DNA of 50,778 bases from a virus (IMGVR_UViG_3300036806_000033:1-50778); one strand, 5' to 3'. Shown: positions 8,246 to 14,690, counted from the stretch's first letter. Numbers and translations are program-made. Notes: generated by a model not told the origin, from the letters alone.

Positions 8246-8391
8246 TAGCCTTTGACTTTCTTTAGATTAGGATTTTTACGTTTAGCTGCTGCGCTAGCAT
8301 TTCTAGAAGAAGAAGCTAGGATAGCGCCTGCACGTTTCCGTGAGACGCCTTCCTTTTTAGCGATCTTCGCTTGTACTGAAGCGAAAGACAT
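8245..8391 (-). CDS. Small basic protein, 48 aa
   Basis: It starts MSFASVQAKIAKKEGVSRKR and ends NPNLKKVKG; about one third of residues are Lys or Arg. The IAKKEGVS...AGAIL pattern recurs in short phage proteins. Its stop overlaps the next start, and it begins at the end of the fibronectin-like gene. Nucleic acid contact is possible; no function is known. Confidence 0.65.
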   Translation of the reverse strand: MSFASVQAKIAKKEGVSRKRAGAILASSSRNASAAAKRKNPNLKKVKG

Positions 8392-8796
8392 TTAGTTTAG
8401 AACTGCTGTGAGTCCAGTAGGAGCAGAAGGATCAGCTAAAGTAGACTTAACTTCAACAGATGCGACGTTACTATCGGCTGAAACATGACCGGCAGTGTCT
8501 ACGACAGCGACGGTAAAGTTATGAAAGCCAACGGTAAGTATATCGGTAGTGAAGGTAGTAGCTGGTCCGACAGCGGAACCAATCATGTGATGTGAAGGAT
8601 CTTCAGTAGAGACATCGAAGATAGAGACAGATGCAATATCTGTAGATGCGAGAGAAGAACCATCAGTGCGAGTTGTGGGGAGTACCCACGTAAGTGTTGA
8701 AGTAGACATGTGTAATATAGCCTTTAAATATGTAGGTTTACGAGGAGGAGATTGAAAAGATTTAATAAGGTTGATTAACCAGTCCCAGAAGGACAT
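8392..8796 (-). CDS. Fibronectin type III-like domain protein
   Basis: This 134-residue protein has residues 30-125 resembling a single Fn3/Ig-like beta sandwich: STLTWVLPTTRTDGSSL, then VGFHNFTVAVVDTAGHVS and a C-terminal ADPSAPTGLTAVL hinge. Such domains decorate phage tails and capsids and help weak surface binding. The first 29 residues (MSFWDWLINLIKSFQ) form an amphipathic helix; M30 is an alternative start. The start is overlapped by the coiled-coil ORF upstream. Confidence 0.7.
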   Translation of the reverse strand: MSFWDWLINLIKSFQSPPRKPTYLKAILHMSTSTLTWVLPTTRTDGSSLASTDIASVSIFDVSTEDPSHHMIGSAVGPATTFTTDILTVGFHNFTVAVVDTAGHVSADSNVASVEVKSTLADPSAPTGLTAVLN

Positions 8797-8924
8797 TTTA
8801 TTTCTTTCAATGTTTCTTGTATTGATTTAAGTTCTGTTAAAATTAAATCAAGTTTGTTGTTAAAATTATGTTCTATTGAAGTAGCTGCTCTTTGCAGCTC
8901 TTTCAAAACTGAAAGATTGAGCAT
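8775..8924 (-). CDS. Short coiled-coil protein, 49 aa
   Basis: The ORF begins MLNLSVLKELQRAATSIEHN and has heptad-spaced Leu/Ile through LTELKSIQETLKEIK. It overlaps the start of the Fn3-like gene by 22 nt in another frame. A short coiled coil beside a small membrane protein may belong to a lysis or adaptor function, but no motif decides this. Confidence 0.55.
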   Translation of the reverse strand: MLNLSVLKELQRAATSIEHNFNNKLDLILTELKSIQETLKEIKCPSGTG

Positions 8925-9095
8925 TTAATGAATTATAGGACCAAAGATACGCCAACCTAATAGAGCGAATAGGATCCATTGTACGACTGATCCAAAGCCT
9001 ATTAGGAAAGGACTATCTCTCCAAGCAGTAAATCCTCCAATAAGAGAGATTCCTGCTAGAATCATTAAGAACCAAAATAAGAGACCTACGTCCAT
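8925..9095 (-). CDS. Small two-segment membrane protein (holin candidate)
   Basis: This 56-residue protein has two hydrophobic stretches: LLFWFLMILAGISLIGG (about 5-21) and VVQWILFALLGWRIFG (about 37-52). A short polar turn (TAWRDSPF) separates them, and the tail is GPIIH. Size and two membrane spans suit a holin or another small inner-membrane protein. It is far from the lysin gene at 44665-45528, which itself carries a holin-like domain, so this role is only one possibility. Confidence 0.65.
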   Translation of the reverse strand: MDVGLLFWFLMILAGISLIGGFTAWRDSPFLIGFGSVVQWILFALLGWRIFGPIIH

Positions 9096-9199
9096 TAGTA
9101 GCCTCTCTTTCGATCCATAGCTTCTTCAGCTTTAGAACCTTCTTTCATTTTCTTAGCTTTATTCTTCATTTTATCTTTATTCATTTGACCTTTAGCCAT
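9095..9199 (-). CDS. Lys-rich micro-protein, 34 aa
   Basis: It reads MAKGQMNKDKMKNKAKKMKE and ends EEAMDRKRGY. The stop overlaps the next gene's start (TAATG). Strong basic charge and Met/Lys repetition are seen; similar micro-proteins occur in structural operons of podophages. Function unknown. Confidence 0.55.
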   Translation of the reverse strand: MAKGQMNKDKMKNKAKKMKEGSKAEEAMDRKRGY

Positions 9200-9213
9200 T
9201 TATATGATATTCC

Positions 9214-9690
9214 TTATGAAGTTGCGAAGGGAGTAGCAAGTGTACCCGTCGCGGAAAGAGTACCTTCAATGTGCCATTGCGTGGGAGAAATAAGTACACA
9301 TTTGAAATAGTCACCAACCGTACCACCACCAGTAGTTTGAGCAGAACCTGCTAAGTTAATAGAACGAATAGTACTACCATTTGCTGCATATCGAGTGACT
9401 GTTAGTGCTTTGTCCATATAGACACCGCCAGCTAAGAAGGTAGTAGCAGCATCAGTAATAACCTTGTAGGTATTAGAAGTATTAACCACTCCTACGAAGA
9501 AATCAAACCTAGTACCGATTGGACATTTAGCAGGAGAAGGTAAAGTAACTGTAGCACCAGTTAGCGTATTAAACACAACATTTGCATTCGCTCCAGAAGG
9601 TAGTAAAGTATTAGCGGTAACAGTTATGGTATTAGATAGATTCATCAAAGCATTGTTTGAAAAATCTATTTGTCGAGAGATATCAACCAT
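9214..9690 (-). CDS. First gene of the leftward operon; virion-type beta protein
   Basis: The 158-residue protein begins MVDISRQIDFSNNALMNLSN, close in style to fibre attachment modules, then has beta repeats such as GATVTLPSPAKCPIGTRFDF and a C-terminal GGTVGDYFKCVLISPTQWHI. Phage capsid-decoration or fibre proteins often have this arrangement. It is the first leftward gene downstream of the 9746-9774 promoter. Confidence 0.7.
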   Translation of the reverse strand: MVDISRQIDFSNNALMNLSNTITVTANTLLPSGANANVVFNTLTGATVTLPSPAKCPIGTRFDFFVGVVNTSNTYKVITDAATTFLAGGVYMDKALTVTRYAANGSTIRSINLAGSAQTTGGGTVGDYFKCVLISPTQWHIEGTLSATGTLATPFATS

Positions 9691-9721
9691 GTGAAATATA
9701 TATTCCTTTAGAAAAGATTAG

Positions 9722-9737
9722 AGCATACGTCTATGCT
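9722..9737. promoter_or_regulatory. 16-bp dyad at the leftward transcription start
   Basis: AGCATA, four bases, then TATGCT form a perfect dyad just downstream of the leftward -10 box, about +2 to +17 of the transcript. It could be an operator or a 5' hairpin of the late mRNA. Its position relative to the promoter is the main evidence. Confidence 0.45.
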
Positions 9738-9745
9738 TGATAATC

Positions 9746-9774
9746 ATTGTATCATAGAAAGAAACAGATGTCAA
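9746..9774 (-). promoter_or_regulatory. Consensus sigma70 promoter for the leftward late operon
   Basis: Read on the minus strand: TTGACA at 9774-9769, a 17-bp spacer, and TACAAT at 9751-9746. This is an almost ideal host-type promoter facing the leftward block, whose first gene starts at 9690. I saw no equally good leftward promoter further along, so most of the late transcription may start here. Confidence 0.8.
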
Positions 9775-9866
9775 CAACTAAATTAGATTATATTAAAATA
9801 AAAAGAGAAAGAAATGCATCAAGACAATCACAACAAGAATATATTGGAAAGAAGAGATATTCATGA
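9768..9866 (+). CDS. Possible first rightward micro-gene, 32 aa
   Basis: The ORF begins MSTTKLDYIKIKRERNASRQ and ends GKKRYS; it is strongly basic. Its TGA overlaps the ATG of the next gene (ATGA), favouring translation. Against it, the start overlaps the -35 box of the leftward promoter and the ribosome site is weak. Confidence 0.4.
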   Translation: MSTTKLDYIKIKRERNASRQSQQEYIGKKRYS

Positions 9867-10066
9867 ATAAACCTATTAAAGTAGTACAAGATTCTACTTA
9901 TCCAGATATGTATAGATTAGAATGGAAAGATGGTATATTATCACAAGACATGTACAATTTAAGCCGTGCTCATGATATTTTACGTAATTACCGAGAATAC
10001 CGTAAAAACATGACTTTACGCAGTGCTAATAGCCTCCCTGGTAAGAGTTTAGATAGTGCCAGCTAG
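9863..10066 (+). CDS. Small early protein, 67 aa
   Basis: The protein starts MNKPIKVVQDSTYPDMYRLE, with a strand-strand-helix pattern through WKDGILSQDMYNLSRAHDIL. It is coupled to the upstream micro-ORF by ATGA. AGAAGAGATATTC upstream gives a moderate ribosome site. Early position suggests a host-directed or regulatory role, but nothing in the sequence identifies one. Confidence 0.6.
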   Translation: MNKPIKVVQDSTYPDMYRLEWKDGILSQDMYNLSRAHDILRNYREYRKNMTLRSANSLPGKSLDSAS

Positions 10067-10080
10067 GGTAGTAGCCACCT

Positions 10081-10233
10081 ATGAAAAACAGCCTTAAATT
10101 GGCATATTTAGCTAATAAACCTAAGACTATTTGGTGGAAGGTAATAGCACCTAAAAATGCGAGATTATCACCAATTCAAAGATATGATTTAATTTATGAT
10201 GAGAAAGATTTAAAGATTAGGAGACTTATATAA
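10081..10233 (+). CDS. Small basic early protein, 50 aa
   Basis: The ORF begins MKNSLKLAYLANKPKTIWWK and ends DEKDLKIRRLI, with a net positive charge. It follows the previous gene by 14 nt. A long gene-poor AT-rich region begins after it. No family recognised. Confidence 0.55.
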   Translation: MKNSLKLAYLANKPKTIWWKVIAPKNARLSPIQRYDLIYDEKDLKIRRLI

Positions 10234-10496
10234 ATTTTTTTGTATATAATTTTTCTGTGAGATATTTTTAAGCAATGATAAAATTTTGTGAGTAATTTTG
10301 GAGAGGTGATTCATTCGGCCCTTTGCACCCCCCGTCACCCCCTCATACCCCGTCAAGGATTATAGCTTAGGCAGCTTTCCAACTGTCGTTATATAGGGCA
10401 ATATACTACGTTCTAAGGCAATATCTCGCGAGGTTATCATATTGTATCATATTGTATAGAAGAGTATAGAAGAGTCATTTTTTAATATGAATTCTT

Positions 10497-10525
10497 TTGT
10501 AACATACTATAAGATACAGTATAAA
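10497..10525 (+). promoter_or_regulatory. Candidate sigma70 promoter
   Basis: TTGTAA at 10497-10502, a 17-bp spacer and TATAAA at 10520-10525. It faces the small genes at 10813 and 10959. Other TATACT-like boxes lie nearby, so the exact start is uncertain. Confidence 0.4.
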
Positions 10526-10644
10526 CATATTGTTCTCATATTGATTATACTGTTTACAACTGTAAGTATACTATAACATACTAATGTATACTATTTAGTG
10601 GCAGGATAGACTGCCTCTTGAAAGTTGTAATGTAAGAGTAACTG

Positions 10645-10689
10645 GTTGTGCAACTTTAAGCATAGCGGTAAGTTGCATGTTGTGCAACT
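10645..10689 (+). repeat. Two copies of an 11-bp palindromic repeat
   Basis: GTTGTGCAACT occurs at 10645-10655 and again at 10679-10689, 34 bp apart. The core GTTG/CAAC is itself palindromic. A further partial copy (AGTTGCA) lies between them. This spacing and symmetry suit operator or initiator binding. Confidence 0.45.
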
Positions 10690-10732
10690 ATAGCGTTAAG
10701 TGTGACGATATGCGACAGTACATAACATGAAC

Positions 10733-10768
10733 AGCCACCTGGCAGACAATTGCTCTGCTTAAGTGGCT
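10733..10768 (+). promoter_or_regulatory. Stem-loop upstream of early genes
   Basis: AGCCAC pairs with GTGGCT and, inside, GCAGA pairs with TCTGC. The helix is followed by only three T, so it is more likely a leader structure than a strong terminator. Confidence 0.45.
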
Positions 10769-10812
10769 TTGCTATGTGTGGAATGTGCAATCAAGCACAA
10801 CGGAGCGAAGCT

Positions 10813-10956
10813 ATGACATTCAAGTATACCAAGCGAGGAGGAATGCGGTTCCTGAGAATAGGACGCATCCAACTAACTATCTGTATCTGCAAAACAGTAG
10901 CTTGGGTAATGCCTGAGATACTGGACCTTAACCGCAAACCTTATCAAGGGAGATAA
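10813..10956 (+). CDS. Small early protein, 47 aa
   Basis: The chosen start (ATG at 10813) follows GGAGCGAAGCT, a good ribosome site; in-frame upstream starts lack one. The protein reads MTFKYTKRGGMRFLRIGRIQ and continues LTICICKTV, like short phage proteins with an xRFxRIGRxxxxxC core. It is basic with a hydrophobic centre. Function unknown. Confidence 0.5.
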   Translation: MTFKYTKRGGMRFLRIGRIQLTICICKTVAWVMPEILDLNRKPYQGR

Positions 10957-10958
10957 CC

Positions 10959-11192
10959 ATGTATTATTGTATCGTGAAACAAGAGCGGCCTAATCTCAAT
11001 GCTTGCTTAGGTAATGGTAAGCAATGCGATATATGTACTAACTATCAATCAGGTAATGAGCGTCCTCAATATCCCGTGCCTGCAATACCTGTTCTATTTG
11101 ATCCGATCACAGCATTCCATCAAGGTAAGGTGTATCACGGCACATTCATTGAACATGCAATAACAGGTGAAACACTGAATTGGTACGAATAG
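10959..11192 (+). CDS. Small early protein with Cys pair, 77 aa
   Basis: The protein begins MYYCIVKQERPNLNACLGNG and contains KQCDICTNYQSG, a CxxC pair that could help bind a metal. Upstream GGGAGATAACC is a good ribosome site. It ends just before the promoter of the 529-residue gene. No family recognised. Confidence 0.6.
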   Translation: MYYCIVKQERPNLNACLGNGKQCDICTNYQSGNERPQYPVPAIPVLFDPITAFHQGKVYHGTFIEHAITGETLNWYE

Positions 11193-11204
11193 CCCTAAAC
11201 CTAT

Positions 11205-11232
11205 TCGACATAACCATTAAACCTATTATAAT
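11205..11232 (+). promoter_or_regulatory. Early promoter, TCGACA-N16-TATAAT
   Basis: The -35 box TCGACA, 16-bp spacer beginning TAACC, and a perfect TATAAT followed by GG. The promoter at 14026 shares the pattern of -35 box, TAACC and TATAATGG with a 16-bp spacer; a looser relative lies at 16976. It drives the 529-residue gene. Confidence 0.7.
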
Positions 11233-11253
11233 GGTTATATTGATAGTTGCTAC

Positions 11254-11299
11254 AGAGCGGCGATGGTATGTGCGCCGCTCTAAGCAGCAATCAAGCTGC
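11254..11299 (+). promoter_or_regulatory. Structured 5' leader of the 529-aa gene
   Basis: AGAGCGGCG (11254-11262) pairs with CGCCGCTCT (11273-11281), nine pairs. A second hairpin GCAGC/GCTGC (11284-11299) ends shortly before the ribosome site. Both lie in the mRNA leader and may control stability or translation. Confidence 0.55.
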
Positions 11300-11314
11300 A
11301 TAGGAGACTACGTT

Positions 11315-12904
11315 ATGGCTACGACAATCACTCTGAAGACTAAGAAGCCCGCCACTGCTAAGGTATCTAACAAGGTAGAGCAACCGGCTATGATCGATAA
11401 GGCATTAGAGAACGCTATTCGTGCGGCATACTCGCAGACATACTATGCTGACCCTGTGCTGCAACAAGGTGATGCGGTCTGCACTCTGTCACCTGAGTAC
11501 ATCACGCAAGTCGTGAACCATGTCAGGGCGCAGAATGCAAACGTTCCTATCACTGCCGCAACGTTCTCCATCAAGGATGGCGCATGGGAACATGAGATCG
11601 CAGGCATTGTGCTTGCGGCTGTGAGTGAGGCGGAGAGCAATCAAGCTAACCAGCAAGATACTTCGCCTGATCTCTCTCCAACCGAGATACGTTCTAGTGC
11701 TGCTGCTGCTGCAATGGTCATGAACAATGACGCTGAAATCAATGACGTGTTGTCGCGTGTTGTCATTAGCGAACACACAAGGCGTACTGCGCCGGCTCTG
11801 CTTGCCTTCAGACTGAAGAATGACTTTGTTCGCTTCGCGGATGACGGCACTCTGCTATGCAACATGATTGAAGGGACGGGACCGGAGTTCGACGGCAATG
11901 CTTATTCCCCTTGGCCGGCAATCGGTACGAAAGAGACCGACAAGGACGGCAAGAAGATCAACAATAACCCAGATATATCGAAGGTTAAGTCTACCGAAAA
12001 CAAGTCAGGGTTTGTCGAAGTCTCTTGGTATTACCAAGCTATCTGTATGTCCACCGAAGGGAAGAAGTTCGCTGCCCTTATCAAGGAATATCATGCGGCT
12101 GCGAATGAGAACCCTTCGGGTAGGTTTGCCGATAAGCACTCGCCTGATTATCTAGGACGTGGTGCCGCATCGAAGGAAGCCATTCGGTGCAAGTCAGCAT
12201 TGCAGGATATGACTAAGGCATTAAAGAAGGCGACCATGATACTCCGTCATATGTGGAGCGTTGACGAAATGGCACCTGAAGGACAGCCGCCTCGTTGCAC
12301 TGCCCGGTTTGACGTTGCTCATACTTGGGACGTGAAAGAGCAATGCTGGAATGATGACGAGACCAAACTGATGGAGTCAGCTGCGCCCATCATCGTCACA
12401 GACAACGTGTCCAGGGAAACCGAACGCTTTGACGTTAACCGTTTCTTGGGAATGGACACATACACGGCAGGCATCAACGGCGGCTCAATGTCGGACCTGC
12501 TAAAGGCCGTGGGCAAGGCAAAGATCAAGAGGACTCCCGGCAGTGGCACAGGACAGACACCACAAAGCCCGATCAACGAAAAGGCCACGGCAATGACGAT
12601 GGATGAAACGTCTACCGCCTTTGCACGTATGGCAACGACAGTCGAGACTACAGCGGCATGGGCCAATTATGAACGCTATCTCTCGACTGCCGATCATGAC
12701 GATGCACTGCAATCGACGTGGCGCATACTGGTTGCGGTGCAAGCCATGTTCCAAACTAAACCCGACTTCCGAGCTAGGATCGTCAAGCTGGAGAAGATGA
12801 AGGCCGAGTCGGTGGACGATATCGCAGGGCTGGGACCGAAGACGGTAGCACCTGCTGCTGGTGGCACACGAGAGAAGTTGATACTTGCTAGCAAGCGTGC
12901 CTAA
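11315..12904 (+). CDS. Large early protein of unknown function, 529 aa
   Basis: The start at 11315 (MATTITLKTKKPATAKVSNK) follows TAGGAGACTACGTT; the longer frame back to 11180 has no ribosome site and crosses the promoter and leader hairpins. The protein is soluble, with an Ala-rich helical N-terminal third, a mixed middle region (YSPWPAIGTKETDKDGK, SGFVEVSWYYQAI, RGAASKEAIRCKSAL) and a low-complexity stretch KRTPGSGTGQTPQSPI before a helical end. No catalytic motif or known family is recognised. It forms a monocistronic unit with its own promoter, structured leader and strong terminator, so it is probably made early and in quantity. Its DNA is GC-richer than neighbouring regions. Confidence 0.85.
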   Translation: MATTITLKTKKPATAKVSNKVEQPAMIDKALENAIRAAYSQTYYADPVLQQGDAVCTLSPEYITQVVNHVRAQNANVPITAATFSIKDGAWEHEIAGIVLAAVSEAESNQANQQDTSPDLSPTEIRSSAAAAAMVMNNDAEINDVLSRVVISEHTRRTAPALLAFRLKNDFVRFADDGTLLCNMIEGTGPEFDGNAYSPWPAIGTKETDKDGKKINNNPDISKVKSTENKSGFVEVSWYYQAICMSTEGKKFAALIKEYHAAANENPSGRFADKHSPDYLGRGAASKEAIRCKSALQDMTKALKKATMILRHMWSVDEMAPEGQPPRCTARFDVAHTWDVKEQCWNDDETKLMESAAPIIVTDNVSRETERFDVNRFLGMDTYTAGINGGSMSDLLKAVGKAKIKRTPGSGTGQTPQSPINEKATAMTMDETSTAFARMATTVETTAAWANYERYLSTADHDDALQSTWRILVAVQAMFQTKPDFRARIVKLEKMKAESVDDIAGLGPKTVAPAAGGTREKLILASKRA

Positions 12905-12920
12905 TCTATTTACCATCGAA

Positions 12921-13088
12921 CTAATGAGGGGGCAGAAATGCCCCCTCTTTTTTTATGTCTTGCGTTGTATACGGTTGTATATAACCGAGCTCTTTTCTCA
13001 ATTCATTAAAACAAAAGACTGATGCATATAATATCATAGGTAGTGCAGCTATTGCACATACTATTAATATAAACTCTATCATTAACAT
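12921..13088 (-). CDS. Small membrane protein of the leftward mini-operon, 55 aa
   Basis: The ORF starts MLMIEFILIVCAIAALPMIL, giving one N-terminal membrane span, then a charged tail (NELRKELGYIQPYTTQDIKK). The last codons (EGAFLPPH) are encoded by the opposing transcript's terminator stem. It is the last of six leftward small genes. Function unknown. Confidence 0.5.
   Translation of the reverse strand: MLMIEFILIVCAIAALPMILYASVFCFNELRKELGYIQPYTTQDIKKEGAFLPPH
12926..12954 (+). terminator. Strong rho-independent terminator
   Basis: GAGGGGGCA, loop GAAA, TGCCCCCTC, then a run of seven or eight T. It ends the 529-residue gene's transcript. The same stem is also the coding sequence for the C-terminus of the opposing small gene. 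Confidence 0.95.
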
Positions 13089-13103
13089 GGTTGGTAGTAT
13101 CCT

Positions 13104-13208
13104 TTACGTGAATATAATATGGATTAAGTATACTGATCCTATTACTATAACTGATAATAGTATACCAGCTATAATGGTGAAGATAATATCTTGTAGGGAT
13201 AGAGGCAT
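13104..13208 (-). CDS. Single-span membrane peptide, 34 aa
   Basis: It reads MPLSLQDIIFTIIAGILLSV and ends VYLIHIIFT, almost wholly a membrane helix. It lies 5 nt after the 40-residue gene upstream. The opposite-strand frame (13087-13302) is less credible because it has no ribosome site. Toxin-like or lysis-modulating roles are possible but unsupported. Confidence 0.45.
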   Translation of the reverse strand: MPLSLQDIIFTIIAGILLSVIVIGSVYLIHIIFT

Positions 13209-13213
13209 TTTGA

Positions 13214-13336
13214 TTAAGTTCCTATCACGAATTGCTCGCGAGAAAGGCCCGGCTTATAGTGTTGTCGTGTGCTCCAAGGAATATCCACTAGGCTACGCTT
13301 AAACACGGCTCTGATACGCTTCTGGGTCTTTGTCAT
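13214..13336 (-). CDS. Small basic protein, 40 aa
   Basis: The protein begins MTKTQKRIRAVFKRSLVDIP and ends SREQFVIGT. Its start overlaps the upstream stop (TAATG). Arg/Lys-rich helix and a Trp-containing middle are visible. No family recognised. Confidence 0.5.
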   Translation of the reverse strand: MTKTQKRIRAVFKRSLVDIPWSTRQHYKPGLSREQFVIGT

Positions 13337-13449
13337 TACTGATATAAGAACATACATTGATTGGTGAAATGAACTGCTGAGCAGTCCCACATAACTGGAT
13401 CATTAATAATATCTAACGAATAGACCGATAAGGTTAACAGACTAAACAT
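13336..13449 (-). CDS. Short hypothetical protein, 37 aa
   Basis: It reads MFSLLTLSVYSLDIINDPVM and ends TNQCMFLYQ. It is placed between two more convincing leftward genes and its stop overlaps the next ATG. It could be translated or be a short spacer; the evidence is mostly positional. Confidence 0.35.
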   Translation of the reverse strand: MFSLLTLSVYSLDIINDPVMWDCSAVHFTNQCMFLYQ

Positions 13450-13450
13450 G

Positions 13451-13642
13451 TTATGTCAAGTTTTCTGGTTCATATTTAGCAATGCAGTATCCTTTATGTT
13501 CTAATTTATTTATAAACTCTCTGACAGTCTGTTGATCAGTATCTAATATACTCATCAAAGCTCTAAATCCAGGAGTAAAGATTTCACCTATTGGTGGAGA
13601 CCAACCAGAGACTTCTCCTGTACCTTCTATATTTAAGTCCAT
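13451..13642 (-). CDS. Small leftward protein, 63 aa
   Basis: The protein begins MDLNIEGTGEVSGWSPPIGE, then FTPGFRALMSILDTD and a helix QTVREFINKLEHKGYCI. The second half resembles a short winged-helix-like region, but the match is too weak to assign DNA binding. Its start overlaps the upstream stop (TAATG). Confidence 0.6.
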   Translation of the reverse strand: MDLNIEGTGEVSGWSPPIGEIFTPGFRALMSILDTDQQTVREFINKLEHKGYCIAKYEPENLT

Positions 13643-13821
13643 TATGCTTCTAGATATAAATCTATCCTCTGTTTAAGTATCTCTTCTGTTGTCCACTGCT
13701 GATTAAGTTCTGGAATGGTAGTAGGGGTAGATACTGTCCAGAATAATGTTTCATTATTGTGATCTGCTGCTGTCTTTACTAGAGTAAATCCTCTGTATGT
13801 TACTGTATGTGTTATCGTCAT
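13642..13821 (-). CDS. First gene of the leftward mini-operon, 59 aa
   Basis: The ORF begins MTITHTVTYRGFTLVKTAAD and contains ETLFWTVSTPTTIPELN followed by a charged helix. Small beta-beta-alpha appearance. It is coupled to the next gene by TAATG. Upstream TATAAT-like box and direct repeats suggest its own control. Confidence 0.6.
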   Translation of the reverse strand: MTITHTVTYRGFTLVKTAADHNNETLFWTVSTPTTIPELNQQWTTEEILKQRIDLYLEA

Positions 13822-13865
13822 TTGTTCTCTTCTATATGCGCCTATCTCTTCTGTGTAAGCGCTCT

Positions 13866-13915
13866 ATTATATATCTAGGTATTTATCCTAGACTCTTAAA
13901 ACCTTTTATCCTAGA
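13866..13915 (-). promoter_or_regulatory. Leftward -10 box with two operator-like direct repeats
   Basis: On the minus strand TATAAT lies at 13871-13866. Two copies of TCTAGGATAAA (plus-strand tttatcctaga) lie at 13882-13892 and 13905-13915, spaced 23 bp, about two helical turns. There is no good -35 hexamer, so an activator or a repressor may act here. Confidence 0.5.
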
Positions 13916-14025
13916 GTTCGCTAGTGGACCTTCAGAACCAGTGCGACAAGAGCGTTACGCGTATCATATTTTGAGAGAAAAAGCAAGCATTATTTTAAAC
14001 TAAGGGAAAATAGTCCTAATCTCAT

Positions 14026-14053
14026 TTGACATAACCTCCTAATGCTTTATAAT
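14026..14053 (+). promoter_or_regulatory. Early promoter, TTGACA-N16-TATAAT
   Basis: Perfect -35 and -10 hexamers with a 16-bp spacer; context tcaTTTGACATAACC and TATAATGG. It matches the pattern of the site at 11205. It drives the small-gene operon that starts at 14095. Confidence 0.85.
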
Positions 14054-14094
14054 GGATAATATGAAGTTGCATCTGAGAAAAAGGAGGAGATCAG

Positions 14095-14385
14095 ATGGAA
14101 ATCACCACACTAAATCCTAAGCCAAGGATATCACCAAACATCGACAATCCCGTCGTCGATATCCTGTACCGCTGTTATCTTGAACAGCGTGGTCGGTTCA
14201 TCCGACACAACGAGATACCACGAGACTCGCAAGCGATGTATCGCAATGATGTCGCCAACATCGTGGACATTTACAATGGTCCGAGTGGTCGCTGGACTGT
14301 TGACGACATTCTCTCTGAGTTTCACTTGGCTGAGAAGGCTAGATATGTGCGACCTAAGTTTCTGTTGGAAACCTACAACATGTAA
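14095..14385 (+). CDS. Early protein, 96 aa
   Basis: The protein begins MEITTLNPKPRISPNIDNPV and is mostly helical (VVDILYRCYLEQRGRFIRHN, WTVDDILSEFHLAEKAR). AAAAAGGAGGAGATCAG before the ATG is a strong ribosome site, and the promoter is 42 nt upstream. It is the lead gene of the second early operon. Function unknown. Confidence 0.75.
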   Translation: MEITTLNPKPRISPNIDNPVVDILYRCYLEQRGRFIRHNEIPRDSQAMYRNDVANIVDIYNGPSGRWTVDDILSEFHLAEKARYVRPKFLLETYNM

Positions 14386-14396
14386 TGGAGGAAAAC

Positions 14397-14690
14397 ATGT
14401 CTGGTGGCTATGTTGCAGTAGCGTCCCATGAAATGGGACACACGCTTGTGTTTGGTCCTTTCTATTATCAGAGAGATGCTCTCGACTTTATTGAAGGGGA
14501 ACGTCATAAAAAAGAAGCCAGACACTATAGTTTTCGTCTGGCCACTATACAGCCTGCTGAAAAGCGTTGGTACGGTAGCGACGGTAACCGACAATTCTAT
14601 AAAAGATTACGTCCAGAATGGAAGCGCAATAAAAAACAATGGCGCGAAGACTGGGCACAGTTAATGATCGACCTTCCGCTAGGAGGATGA
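14397..14690 (+). CDS. Early protein, 97 aa
   Basis: I chose the ATG at 14397 because GGAGG lies 5 nt upstream; the ATG at 14385 is the ribosome site itself. The protein reads MSGGYVAVASHEMGHTLVFG, then YYQRDALDFIEGERHKKEAR and a basic C-terminus (RPEWKRNKKQWREDW). HEMGH resembles the HExxH zinc protease signature only superficially: it lacks the second Glu at the right place. Function unknown. Confidence 0.7.
   Translation: MSGGYVAVASHEMGHTLVFGPFYYQRDALDFIEGERHKKEARHYSFRLATIQPAEKRWYGSDGNRQFYKRLRPEWKRNKKQWREDWAQLMIDLPLGG

Larger units (their letters stand above)
10234..10812 (+). other. Gene-poor AT-rich region with repeats and promoter-like sites
   Basis: No credible ORF occupies these 579 bases. 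The left part is AT-rich with tandem short repeats (tcatattgta twice; agaagagtat then agaagagt; ggcaatat twice). The right part holds a promoter-like site, two copies of GTTGTGCAACT and a hairpin. This could be a regulatory region or a replication origin; the sequence alone does not separate these. Confidence 0.5.

Noticed and set aside
12319-12916. Leftward ORFs of 115 and 138 residues inside the 529-residue gene
   Set aside because: GC-rich opposite-strand shadows with no ribosome site, crossing the terminator side of the gene.
13797-14003. Rightward 68-residue ORF in the divergent promoter region
   Set aside because: Overlaps the direct repeats and the start of a convincing leftward gene and has no ribosome site.
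14397-14690. HEMGH as an HExxH zinc protease site
   Set aside because: The motif lacks the second His/Glu context and the 97-residue protein shows no protease fold; the overlapping frame at 14428 is a shadow.
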